A stretch of DNA of 64,000 nucleotides from an uncultured Lachnospiraceae bacterium (GTDB taxonomy: Bacteria; Bacillota; Clostridia; Lachnospirales; Lachnospiraceae): assembly GCA_934402055.1 (NCBI GenBank), contig CAKRTC010000001.1:1-64000 (forward strand), in the 5' to 3' direction. A program made the position numbers and the translations under genes. Numbering within the stretch: position 1 is the stretch's first letter; the number at the start of each line of letters is the position of its first letter. This document shows, in pieces, positions 32,143 to 40,760 of the stretch. The notes under the pieces were generated by a model that was given only the letters and a program-made list of their open reading frames with translations, searched no databases and was not told the DNA's origin.

Positions 32143-33726
32143 TCAGATCTCAAGCAGCTCGCTGTAAGCCCTGAGAGCTCCGTCACAGTCGCGGGCAAGG
32201 ACCTTCTTTGCAAGAAGCTTGCCGAGCTGAACACCCTCCTGATCAAAGCTGTTGATATTCCATATGAAGCCCTGATACATAACTTTATTTTCAAAGTGTG
32301 CAAGTATTGCGCCCAAAGCTTCGGGGTCAAGCCGCTCGCCGACTATTATACTCGAAGGGCGTCCGCCTGCAAAGTATTTGTTGGCATTGTCATCATCCTT
32401 GCCGCAGGCAAAAGCCATGATCTGAGCAACAACGTTGGCGCAAAGCTTCTGCTGGCTGGTACTGCCCTCTATGACTGTATCCATGCCGGTCTGATTATGC
32501 TTAAAGCCTATGAACTGAAGAGGTATGATGTCGGTTCCCTGATGAAGGAGCTGATAGAATGAGTGCTGACCGTTTGTGCCGGGTTCTCCGAATATAACGG
32601 GACCGGTCTTGTAGCTGACAGGCTCTCCGAAACGGTTGACACTCTTGCCGTTTGATTCCATATCAAGCTGCTGAAGATGAGCCGGGAAACGGCTCAATGC
32701 CTGTGAGTAAGGGAGTACGGCAGTAGTGCTGTATCCCAGTACATTACGTTCATAGACTCCGATAAGAGCATCCAGCATAGCGGGATTTTTACGTATATCG
32801 GGGGTCGTATCAAGCACGTCCTCGGCATGAGCACCGGCAAGGAAACGTGCGAATACGTCTGCGCCGAAGGCAAGGGAAAGTACGGCACCTCCTACGGCAG
32901 AGCTTGAGGAATAACGTCCGCCGATATAATCATCCATAAAGAATGCGGCAAGATAATCCTTACTCTTTGCAAGAGGAGAGGTCTCGCTTGTAACTGCGAT
33001 CATATGTCTTGCGGGATCAAGTCCCGCAGCCTTTAATGCTGTCTTTACAAAAGCTTCGTTGGTAAGAGTTTCAAGCGTGGTTCCGGATTTGGATACAAGT
33101 ATAAATAGGGAATGCTCAAGATCTATGGACTTAAGCACCGACGCGGCATCATCCGGATCGACATTACTGATAAAATGCGCTTTCATCCTGAGCTTATCAT
33201 TTGCTTTTGCCCAATTCTCAAGCGCTATATACATTGCACGCGGACCTAAGTCGCTTCCGCCTATGCCTATCTGAACGACTGTTGTGAAATGCTCGCCTTT
33301 GGCATTTACGATATCACCCTTATGTACCGCATCCGAAAAATCCGCTATCTTAGTCTGCTCATGAGTATAGAACTCATGCTTATCAACTCCGTCCGCTATA
33401 ACGGGATCACCCAATTGTCCGCGGCAAAGCTGATGCAGTACCAGACGATTCTCTCCGGTATTGATAACGGCACCGTTATAGAGCTCTCTGAATTTTGCAC
33501 TGAGCTCGGCTTCATCGGCAAGCGCCTGAAGCTTTGAAAGTATCTCGTCATCAACAGCCTTGGATGCAAAGCAATAGCTGAGACCGCTGCTCATGGCCAC
33601 CTTATAGTCTGCCACACGTTCGGCAGAATGTTCTCCCGACATGAGAGTCTTGAGATCGGCTCTGTGAGTATCGGAACAAAGCTCTTTAAAGCTTGACAAT
33701 TCATCCGGATTTTTCCAGGAAACCAT
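32143..33726 (-). CDS. pgi: Glucose-6-phosphate isomerase, long (~530 residue) form
   Basis: A 527-residue cytoplasmic enzyme converting glucose 6-phosphate to fructose 6-phosphate. Signatures are visible: QIGIGGSDLGPRAMY, the phosphate-binding SKSGTT, the active-site region GGRYSSSSAVGG, the catalytic Glu in LQQLDMESNGKS, and FGEPGTNGQHSFYQLLHQGTDIIP. Many Firmicutes carry a ~450-residue isomerase; this one is of the longer type. An AAGGAGT site precedes the ATG. A small membrane protein gene follows in the same unit. Function is firm. Confidence 0.95.
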   Translation of the reverse strand: MVSWKNPDELSSFKELCSDTHRADLKTLMSGEHSAERVADYKVAMSSGLSYCFASKAVDDEILSKLQALADEAELSAKFRELYNGAVINTGENRLVLHQLCRGQLGDPVIADGVDKHEFYTHEQTKIADFSDAVHKGDIVNAKGEHFTTVVQIGIGGSDLGPRAMYIALENWAKANDKLRMKAHFISNVDPDDAASVLKSIDLEHSLFILVSKSGTTLETLTNEAFVKTALKAAGLDPARHMIAVTSETSPLAKSKDYLAAFFMDDYIGGRYSSSSAVGGAVLSLAFGADVFARFLAGAHAEDVLDTTPDIRKNPAMLDALIGVYERNVLGYSTTAVLPYSQALSRFPAHLQQLDMESNGKSVNRFGEPVSYKTGPVIFGEPGTNGQHSFYQLLHQGTDIIPLQFIGFKHNQTGMDTVIEGSTSQQKLCANVVAQIMAFACGKDDDNANKYFAGGRPSSIIVGERLDPEALGAILAHFENKVMYQGFIWNINSFDQEGVQLGKLLAKKVLARDCDGALRAYSELLEI

Positions 33727-33765
33727 GCTTGTTACTCCTTAAATCTAATGTTTGAGAATTGTGGG

Positions 33766-33833
33766 AGCTGCTTTGCAGCTCACGCAATTCGTGGATATTA
33801 TCTTGAGGGGGGGCAAAATTTCTTTTGCCCCCT
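33766..33833. other. Two hairpins between hydrogenase and pgi
   Basis: GAGCTGC-TTT-GCAGCTC (about 33766-33782) and GGGGGCAAAA with TTTTGCCCCC (about 33808-33833). The second lies just after the hydrogenase stop (minus strand), without a U-run, and may protect or end that transcript; the first is in the leader of pgi. Confidence 0.5.
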
Positions 33834-33839
33834 GCATAA

Positions 33840-35570
33840 TTATTTGTTATCGTGCGGAAGGTATCCGTGTACATGCAATAGAGCATGAGATCTCTCACCC
33901 AAAGGCTTCTTGAGGTAAGTGCGGTAGAGTGCCGCAACATCAGGATTTTCGTGAGAATATCTTATCTCTGAATGCTTATCGAGGTTCCAAAGCATGTTGC
34001 CTCGCTCTGCTGCGCACTCCTTGCCTTCGTGTATCGGCTGTCCGCCGCCGCCTGCACAGCCGCCCGGACAGGCCATGACCTCAACGAAATCATAATCTAC
34101 GGTTCCGGCGTCTACAGCCTCCATAAGTCTGCGGGTATTTGCAAGACCGCTGACTACGGCAACCTTTATAATACCGGCTCCCGGAATGTTGAATCTGGCT
34201 TCCTTCCAAGGCTTATTGCCTCTTACTGCCGTAAATGCGTCAGGTCCCGGATTTTCTCCGGTGATCAGATAGTAAGCAGATCTGAGTGCTGCGTCCATAA
34301 CACCTCCGGTAGCACCGAAGATAACAGCGGCTCCGGTACTGCTGCCGAGCGGTGAATCAAACGGCATTTCCTCTAATTCCTCGGGAACGATGAAATCTGA
34401 ACGGAACAGTCTGCACATCTCACGGGTGGTAAGAACTACGTCAACGTCAGGGTCTCCGCAAGCCGAGTTCATATCAGGAAGATTGATCTCTTCCTTCTTG
34501 GCTGAACATGGCATGATCGATATTACAAAGAGCTTATGCGGATCTACGCCTATCTGCTCTGCAAAATAGCTCTTGGCTAATGCACCGAACATCTGCTGAG
34601 GCGACTTTGCCGTAGAGAGACAGTCAGCATAAGCAGGGAACTGGGATTTCATAAAGCTTACCCATCCCGGACAGCAGCTTGTGAACATAGGCCAGCGATG
34701 CTTGCCCTTGTGTGTAAAACGCTCTATGAATTCGCTTCCCTCCTCCATGATCGTAAGATCTGCAGTGAAGTTGGTATCGAATACATAATCGAAGCCCATG
34801 CTCTTTAAAGCGGCAACAAGTCTTCCGGCTGTAGCGTATTTCTTGGAAAGGCCGAAGCTTTCTGCCCATGCAACTCGGACAGCAGGAGCTATCTGAACAA
34901 CTGTCGTTATATCAGGGTCCGCAAGCGCATGAAGCACACGCATGGTATCGTCTCTGATAGTAAGTGCTCCTGTAGGACAGTGGGTCACACACTGACCGCA
35001 GAAAGTACAATCTGTATCTCTGAGTCTTCTGCTGTAGGAAACATCAACGGTAGTTCTTGAACCTGTTCCGGCAAGATCCCATATATGCATGCCCTGTACC
35101 TTGTCACAGATCTGTATGCAGCGCATACACTTGATACATTTCGAAGCCTCACGTATTACAGGTACAGACAGATCGACTTTGGATCTCTCAGGCTTTACCT
35201 CATACGGCTGGTAATGAATATTGAGGTCATAGCACATCTTCTGGAGCACACAGTTATCGGAACGAATACAGATAGTACAGTTCGAATTATGCTGTGAAAG
35301 GATAAGACGCAGATTGGTCTTTCTCGCTTCACGGACTCCCGGTGAATTGGTGTGTATCGCCATGCCTTCCGTAACAACGGTGTTGCAGGCAGGCTGATAA
35401 CGGTCTGTTCCCTCTATCTCAACCAGACACATTCTGCAGGCGGCGATCTCATTGATCTCCTTCAAATAGCACAGATGAGGAATAGGAATATTGTTTTTCT
35501 CCGCAACCTCGAGGATAGTCGTTCCCTCGGGTGCCTTTAAGCTTTTTCCGTTTATAGTGAAGTTTACCAT
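33840..35570 (-). CDS. hydA: [FeFe]-hydrogenase catalytic subunit HydA, group A (NAD(P)H-linked type)
   Basis: A 576-residue cytoplasmic hydrogenase. In order: a plant-type [2Fe-2S] domain (residues 1-80; CRMCLVEIEG), a His-Cys [4Fe-4S] domain (HNSNCTICIRSDNC), a two-cluster ferredoxin region (CIKCMRCIQIC and CTFCGQCVTHCP), and the H-cluster domain with TSCCPGW, MPCSAKKEE and EVMACPGGCAGGGGQP. All H-cluster cysteines are present. The ATG overlaps the stop of the upstream flavoprotein gene by 7 nt (ATGGTAA), so the two are co-translated and likely form a complex that exchanges electrons between H2, pyridine nucleotide and possibly ferredoxin. Confidence 0.94.
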   Translation of the reverse strand: MVNFTINGKSLKAPEGTTILEVAEKNNIPIPHLCYLKEINEIAACRMCLVEIEGTDRYQPACNTVVTEGMAIHTNSPGVREARKTNLRLILSQHNSNCTICIRSDNCVLQKMCYDLNIHYQPYEVKPERSKVDLSVPVIREASKCIKCMRCIQICDKVQGMHIWDLAGTGSRTTVDVSYSRRLRDTDCTFCGQCVTHCPTGALTIRDDTMRVLHALADPDITTVVQIAPAVRVAWAESFGLSKKYATAGRLVAALKSMGFDYVFDTNFTADLTIMEEGSEFIERFTHKGKHRWPMFTSCCPGWVSFMKSQFPAYADCLSTAKSPQQMFGALAKSYFAEQIGVDPHKLFVISIMPCSAKKEEINLPDMNSACGDPDVDVVLTTREMCRLFRSDFIVPEELEEMPFDSPLGSSTGAAVIFGATGGVMDAALRSAYYLITGENPGPDAFTAVRGNKPWKEARFNIPGAGIIKVAVVSGLANTRRLMEAVDAGTVDYDFVEVMACPGGCAGGGGQPIHEGKECAAERGNMLWNLDKHSEIRYSHENPDVAALYRTYLKKPLGERSHALLHVHGYLPHDNK

Positions 35571-37405
35571 TTTTCGACACGACCTCCTCTGAAATTACCG
35601 TATCCGAAGTGATCGCAGCGCAGACATCTTCCGGACTCTCTGTGAGCCTCTTCGTCTGTGTATCCGCATTCGATACATAGGAAATCATTCTTTCTTTCGC
35701 TTGCGTCTCTCTCGGAGATGCTTATGCGTCCTCTTGCCTTGAGATCCTTGAATACAGGTGCCGGTACGGTCACATTCGAAGTGATCTCATGATGGAATCC
35801 CAGATACTCATCTATGTTTGCGGCAGCAACCTTGCCGGCTGCTATCGCTCTGATAACAGTTGCCGGACCTGTTACGCAGTCACCGCCGGCGAATACACCG
35901 TCAAGATCCGGAAGCTTTGTATCGGATTCGGCAAGGAAGGTGCCTCCTCGCTGGATCCTGACACCGCTCTGCTCAAAGGTAGAGCTCTTGATTCCCTGAC
36001 CTACGGCAATGATTATAATATCTGCCGGGATACGGTGCTCAGGTACAGATGCAACCGCAGGGCTCGGTCTGCCTGTTCTCGGATCGATCTCTCCGATTAT
36101 CTGAGGCTGAGTCCAAAGTGCAACAGCTCTGTTGTTTTCATCGGTCTCAATGCGTATAGGAGCTTCGAGTGAGAGTATCTCTGCACCCTCGGCTATAGCA
36201 CCTTCGACCTCCTCAGGCTGAGCTGTCATATCGGACTGGCGTCTGCGGTAAACTACGGAGACATTTTCGGCTCCGAGTCTGATAGCGCTTCTGGTAACGT
36301 CCATTGCAACGTTGCCGCCTCCGATAACCACGACTCTCTTGCCTGTGAAATCGAATTCTTCTTCATCACCGATAGCGCTGAGGAGCTGAACGGCTGACAT
36401 TACGCCCTCGCTGCCTTCGCCCTCGATACCCATCTTCTTATCTGTCTGGGCACCGATAGAAAGATAGAGACAATCATATTCCTTCTTAAGCTCGTCAAAG
36501 GTGATATCGGTTCCTATCTCGACATTGCGGTGAACCTGTATGCCGAGCGAAAGTATGGACTTGATCTCATTGTCAAGCACTGTGCGCGGCAGACGATAGT
36601 TAGGTATGCCGTAGCGCATCATGCCGCCGAGAGCCTTGTGACGCTCGAAGATAGTGACCTTATGACCCATAAGTGCAAGATAATATGCTGCAGACAGACC
36701 GCCCGGACCTCCGCCGACAACGGCAACCCGCTTGCCTGTCGGTGCTGCACACTTAGGCTGCGGAACATTTCCGGCATGATCGACCGCATAACGCTTGAGA
36801 GCTCTGATATTAAGCGGATCATCAACCATGTTGCGGCGACATCGTGCCTCGCAAGGATGCTCACAGATATAAGCGCATGCTGCAGGAAGAGGGTTATCCT
36901 TACGGATAAGACGAACTGCATCTTCACAGCGTCCCTCGTTGATAAGGGAAATGTATCCCGGTATATCAACACCTGCAGGACAGAGTGCTACACAAGGCAC
37001 AGGGTTCTTGAGACTGCCGAGACATCTGTGACGATAGATGTGCTCCTCGTAATCATCCTTGAAGCCCTCGAGACCCATCAATACAAGCTCTGCTGCATCA
37101 ATACCGATAGCGCAGTCGGCTGTTCTGATGATTACTCTTGCGGTTGATTCGATGCGGTCAAGTATACTCGGATCCGGCTCGCCCTCGAGTACATCATGCA
37201 GCATTGCATTAAGCTGCGCGAGACCGATACGGCACGGTACACACTTTCCGCAGGTCTGGGCCTGACACAGGCTCAGGAAATTAAGCGCCATATCAACAGG
37301 ACACAGACCCGGCGGGCTGGCTGCTATACGACGTTCCATATTGCGATACATCTGATCGACGATCGCCTGCACCTTACTTGGTGTCTTTACGTCCAAACGA
37401 CTCAT
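35564..37405 (-). CDS. NuoF-tail / GltD-type flavoprotein partner of the hydrogenase
   Basis: A 613-residue iron-sulfur flavoprotein. Residues 30-100 match the C-terminal [4Fe-4S] part of NuoF (C52-x2-C55-x2-C58, then C98), without the FMN/NADH-binding NuoF core. Residues ~125-590 are a glutamate-synthase-small-subunit (GltD) type domain: N-terminal Fe-S cysteines (CVALCPAGVDIPGY, CEHPCEARC), FAD Rossmann motif GGGPGGLSAAY, NAD(P)H motif GGGNVAMD, and GGDCVTGP. A C-terminal CxxC pair set (CIECG...CLRCD) may bind another metal. The start at 37405 has GGGGGGAG 7 nt upstream. It probably feeds NAD(P)H electrons to HydA, replacing the HydB/HydC subunits of classical bifurcating enzymes. Confidence 0.88.
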   Translation of the reverse strand: MSRLDVKTPSKVQAIVDQMYRNMERRIAASPPGLCPVDMALNFLSLCQAQTCGKCVPCRIGLAQLNAMLHDVLEGEPDPSILDRIESTARVIIRTADCAIGIDAAELVLMGLEGFKDDYEEHIYRHRCLGSLKNPVPCVALCPAGVDIPGYISLINEGRCEDAVRLIRKDNPLPAACAYICEHPCEARCRRNMVDDPLNIRALKRYAVDHAGNVPQPKCAAPTGKRVAVVGGGPGGLSAAYYLALMGHKVTIFERHKALGGMMRYGIPNYRLPRTVLDNEIKSILSLGIQVHRNVEIGTDITFDELKKEYDCLYLSIGAQTDKKMGIEGEGSEGVMSAVQLLSAIGDEEEFDFTGKRVVVIGGGNVAMDVTRSAIRLGAENVSVVYRRRQSDMTAQPEEVEGAIAEGAEILSLEAPIRIETDENNRAVALWTQPQIIGEIDPRTGRPSPAVASVPEHRIPADIIIIAVGQGIKSSTFEQSGVRIQRGGTFLAESDTKLPDLDGVFAGGDCVTGPATVIRAIAAGKVAAANIDEYLGFHHEITSNVTVPAPVFKDLKARGRISISERDASERKNDFLCIECGYTDEEAHRESGRCLRCDHFGYGNFRGGRVEKW

Positions 37406-37714
37406 GTTATCACTCCCCCCACTCAATTACTTACAAGTTTGAACATGTGATATAATTACCAAAAATAAAGTTTTTGCATACCCTTAAGGTATTTAAAGTG
37501 TAAAATACATTTTGTACAAATGCAATAAAAGTTACCTTTTTAACGAATTAGTGTATGTTGAAATGTATGAAGGCTTTATATGATACCGGGGCAAAAGACC
37601 GAGGATTCGACCTAAGCTTGCCTGCAGGAGCAATAATGAAAATGAAACTGCCTTTTGCTGTGAGGCGGAAGTACATACAGTAATCATGCTGTAAGATCGG
37701 AGAAGAAATATTGT
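37406..37714. other. Divergent promoter region
   Basis: About 310 bases between the divergent hydrogenase operon (minus) and the secreted protein gene (plus). It is AT-rich near the hydrogenase start, as expected for promoters, but I could not choose unique boxes. No gene is evident. Confidence 0.4.
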
Positions 37715-38563
37715 ATGAAATATAAATGTCACAATAAGAAGATATATATAATTGCGGCTGTATGTGCAGCAATAGCATTATTTAACGGCATAAATGCTTA
37801 TGCCGGAAGCTGGCAGCAGGACATGTCGAAGCCGTACAATGACAATGGTGTGACTGATTGGTGGTGGAGCAATGATGACGGCTCATACCCTAGGGGCTGC
37901 TGGGCATGGATAGACGGTAATAATGACGGACTTGCGGAGTGTTATTACTTTAATGATGCCGGATATATGCTTGGCGGCACAGTGGTCAATGACGGTACCG
38001 GTTCTTATCCTGTAAATGAGAACGGCGCATGGCTTGAAAACGGAATAGTAAAGGTATATCCGATTCAATGGGTACCCGGAGGCAAGGTGCTTGGAGCAGG
38101 AGGAAAGTCTGTCGGAGACGGCTTGCTCAATCCTCTTGGATCCGGATACAGCGATCAAAACGCAACAAAGTCCGGTATGAGTGATGCCGAAGCATATAAT
38201 AAGCTCATGCAGATCAAGGCAGAGCTTCCCGAAGGAACAAGCTGGGATGATAAGCGCTTCTATGTTTCCGGAAATCGTTACGGTTACGGATGTGCGGCTT
38301 TTATATTTATGGTTCAGGACAGACTCTACGGAAACGCTGCGAAGCCGCGTACCGTGCATGAGCTTAATATCTCGGAAATAAGAGTGGGGGATCACTTGAG
38401 GATACAGAATAATACCCATTCGGTAATAGTATTGAGCAATAACGGAAGCTCGATAAGTGTTGCCGAGGGCAATTATAATCACTGTGTACATTGGGGAAGG
38501 GTGATCACGGAGGAAGAACTCAAGAAAGAGTTTGTATATCGTGAGACCTGCTATGCCCAGTAA
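37715..38563 (+). CDS. Secreted NlpC/P60-like protein with glucan/choline-binding-type repeats
   Basis: A 282-residue exported protein. Residues 1-30 form a signal peptide ending near INAYAGSW. Residues ~31-115 hold repeat-like aromatic/Gly segments (DWWWSNDDGSYPRGCWAWID, AECYYFNDAGYMLGG, YPVNENGAW) of the cell-wall or choline/glucan-binding kind. The C-terminal part (~165-282) looks like a papain-fold amidase: GYGC193AAF with a candidate nucleophile, HSVIVL with H235, and the EGNYN strand. Peptidoglycan hydrolysis is a reasonable guess but the match is moderate. GGAGAAG lies upstream of the ATG. Confidence 0.75.
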   Translation: MKYKCHNKKIYIIAAVCAAIALFNGINAYAGSWQQDMSKPYNDNGVTDWWWSNDDGSYPRGCWAWIDGNNDGLAECYYFNDAGYMLGGTVVNDGTGSYPVNENGAWLENGIVKVYPIQWVPGGKVLGAGGKSVGDGLLNPLGSGYSDQNATKSGMSDAEAYNKLMQIKAELPEGTSWDDKRFYVSGNRYGYGCAAFIFMVQDRLYGNAAKPRTVHELNISEIRVGDHLRIQNNTHSVIVLSNNGSSISVAEGNYNHCVHWGRVITEEELKKEFVYRETCYAQ

Positions 38564-38567
38564 ACAG

Positions 38568-38606
38568 AAAAGCGCTGCCATCAAAATGCGATGACAACGC
38601 TTTTTT
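38568..38606 (+). terminator. Terminator after the secreted protein gene
   Basis: AAAAGCGCTGCCATC pairs with GATGACAACGCTTTT with two mismatches and ends in T6. Confidence 0.8.
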
Positions 38607-38612
38607 ATAGAT

Positions 38613-38770
38613 TAAAGTCGGACTGCAGTCGTAGACGCGGCAGCTTGCGGACGCGAATACGACTATAGGACGACCAAACGAAAATGAGCACAAAGTGCCG
38701 ATAGGCACGGGTGCGAATTTTCGAAGGATAGCGAGAGTACGGAGTACGGAGCTATCCGTATTTAATCTAT
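38613..38770 (+). repeat. Composite intergenic repeat, modules D + C + B
   Basis: Module D (38613-38665) includes GACGCGGCAGCTTGCGGACG, also found at 45000-45055. Module C (38682-38712) repeats 9841-9886. Module B (38724-38767) contains GAGTACGGAGTACGGAGC between GGATAGC and GCTATCC arms and is repeated almost exactly at 45970-46012. The three pieces occur in different combinations elsewhere, so they behave as a mosaic. Confidence 0.8.
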
Positions 38771-38855
38771 AGATAATAGTAAACTGTATCCAAATAATAA
38801 ACGTTCCGTGAGCTGCACACTGATTTATTTAATGTAAATACAGTGTCAGAAGAAA

Positions 38856-40460
38856 TCAGAGCTTGGGACCTGCCTTCTGTATCTTAGCCCCGCCTTCTAT
38901 ACCCTCATATTTTTTAAAGTTATTGATAAATCTCTCAGCGAGATCCTTAGCCTTTGCTTCCCACTCGCTCTTGTCGGAATAGGTATCACGAGGGTCAAGT
39001 ATTCCGGAATTGACGCCTTCAAGCTCGGTCGGAACCTCGAAATCGAAGTAAGGTATATGCTTGGTCGGAGCCTTGTTGATATTGCCGTTAAGCACCGCAT
39101 CAATGATGCCGCGGGTATCCTTGATGGAGATACGCTTGCCGGTACCGTTCCAGCCGGTGTTGACAAGATACGCCTTTGCGCCGCTTGCCTGCATTCTCTT
39201 TAAGAGCTCCTCGGCATATTTTGTCGGAGGCAGTTCAAGGAATGCCTGACCGAAGCAAGCCGAGAAGGTCGGAGTCGGCTCTGTTATGCCGCGCTCTGTT
39301 CCGGCAAGCTTTGCTGTGAAGCCTGAGAGGAAGTAGTACTGAGTCTGCTCCGGTGTGAGTATGGAAACAGGCGGAAGTACTCCGAAGGCATCTGCCGAAA
39401 GGAAGATGACATTCTTGGCAGCAGGTGCGCTTGATATCGGGCGAACGATATTTTTAATGTGATTGATAGGATAAGAAACTCTGGTATTCTCGGTTACACT
39501 CTTATCCGCAAAATCTATTTTGCCGTTATCGTCTATAGTGACATTTTCAAGCAGAGCATCTCTTCTGATGGCGTTGTAGATATCAGGCTCGGAGTCTTTA
39601 TCAAGGTTGATGACCTTGGCATAGCAGCCGCCCTCGAAGTTGAATACGCCGTTATCATCCCAGCCGTGCTCGTCATCACCGATGAGCAGCCGCTTTGGAT
39701 CTGTTGACAAAGTTGTCTTGCCTGTACCTGAGAGCCCGAAGAATATAGCGGTATTCTCACCATTCATATCTGTATTGGCAGAACAGTGCATAGATGCTAT
39801 GCCCTTGAGCGGAAGGTAGTAGTTCATCATAGAGAACATACCCTTCTTCATCTCTCCGCCGTACCAGGTGTTGATTATAACCTGCTCGCGGCTTGTTATA
39901 TTGAATGCAACGGCTGTCTCTGAGTTGAGTTCAAGCTCCTTGTAGTTTTCGACTTTTGCCTTTGAAGCGTTATATACGACAAAATCGGGCTCGAAGCTCT
40001 TAAGCTCCTCATCTGTCGGAGCAATGAACATGTTTTTTACAAAATGCGCCTGCCATGCAACCTCCATGATGAAACGCACAGCCATGCGGGTATCCTTATT
40101 TGCTCCGCAGAATGCATCAACGACGTAGAGCTTCTTGCCGGAGAGCTCTTTCAGGGCGATGTCCTTAAGGACAGCCCATTTCTCCTCCGAGAGAGGATGA
40201 TTGTCGTTCGGATACTCCTTGGAATTCCACCATACCGTATCCTTGGAGTTTTCGTCCATGACGATATATTTATCTTTAGGTGATCTGCCGGTGTAGATGC
40301 CGGTCATAACGTTGACTGCGCCAAGCTCGCTGAGCTTTCCTTTTTCGTAGCCTGTGAGTGACGGATCGTTCTCTGCATTGTATAGGTATTCATACGACGG
40401 ATCATATACGATCTCGTTAGTACCGGTAATACCATACTTTGTCAGATCAATGTTTTCCAT
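38856..40460 (-). CDS. pckA: Phosphoenolpyruvate carboxykinase (ATP)
   Basis: A 534-residue cytoplasmic enzyme interconverting oxaloacetate and PEP with ATP/ADP. Key motifs are the kinase-1a loop GLSGTGKTTLSTDP, the metal-binding GDDEHGWDD, the substrate loop TGRSPKDKYIV, and NTGWNGTGKRIS. Length fits the ATP-dependent bacterial class. The start at 40460 has AGGGGG upstream; longer in-frame starts lack a site. In fermenters it often works toward oxaloacetate, gaining ATP during CO2 fixation. It stands alone, with an inverted repeat in its leader. Confidence 0.96.
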   Translation of the reverse strand: MENIDLTKYGITGTNEIVYDPSYEYLYNAENDPSLTGYEKGKLSELGAVNVMTGIYTGRSPKDKYIVMDENSKDTVWWNSKEYPNDNHPLSEEKWAVLKDIALKELSGKKLYVVDAFCGANKDTRMAVRFIMEVAWQAHFVKNMFIAPTDEELKSFEPDFVVYNASKAKVENYKELELNSETAVAFNITSREQVIINTWYGGEMKKGMFSMMNYYLPLKGIASMHCSANTDMNGENTAIFFGLSGTGKTTLSTDPKRLLIGDDEHGWDDNGVFNFEGGCYAKVINLDKDSEPDIYNAIRRDALLENVTIDDNGKIDFADKSVTENTRVSYPINHIKNIVRPISSAPAAKNVIFLSADAFGVLPPVSILTPEQTQYYFLSGFTAKLAGTERGITEPTPTFSACFGQAFLELPPTKYAEELLKRMQASGAKAYLVNTGWNGTGKRISIKDTRGIIDAVLNGNINKAPTKHIPYFDFEVPTELEGVNSGILDPRDTYSDKSEWEAKAKDLAERFINNFKKYEGIEGGAKIQKAGPKL

Positions 40461-40516
40461 AGCTTTATGCTTCCCCCTCAAATGCACTGCTTTGTGCATT
40501 ATAAAAATGAAACTCA

Positions 40517-40566
40517 TACCACGGAGGAATTATTTGTGTTACCGTGGTACGTATTTTGGTAATACG
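40517..40566 (-). promoter_or_regulatory. Inverted repeats in the pckA leader
   Basis: TACCACGG and CCGTGGTA (40517-40524 and 40542-40549) form a perfect 8-bp inverted repeat with 17 nt between, and CGTATT/AATACG (40550-40566) is a second one abutting it. Both lie 60-105 nt before the start codon. They may be an operator pair or an RNA structure. Confidence 0.55.
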
Positions 40567-40760
40567 AAACTGATTCTATCATAAACTTGGTGAAAATAAA
40601 GTGAGATTTAAACAGTTTTTGACCATGATTATGCAATGTGCTAAAATTTATTATCATTCGAATGAGCTGTCCGTAGTACGGAACGATCCGTATAAGGCAC
40701 ATCTGTTAATTAAACGATTCGAAATGTATTATCTTATGCTTTAATATCGGGAGAGCCTTA

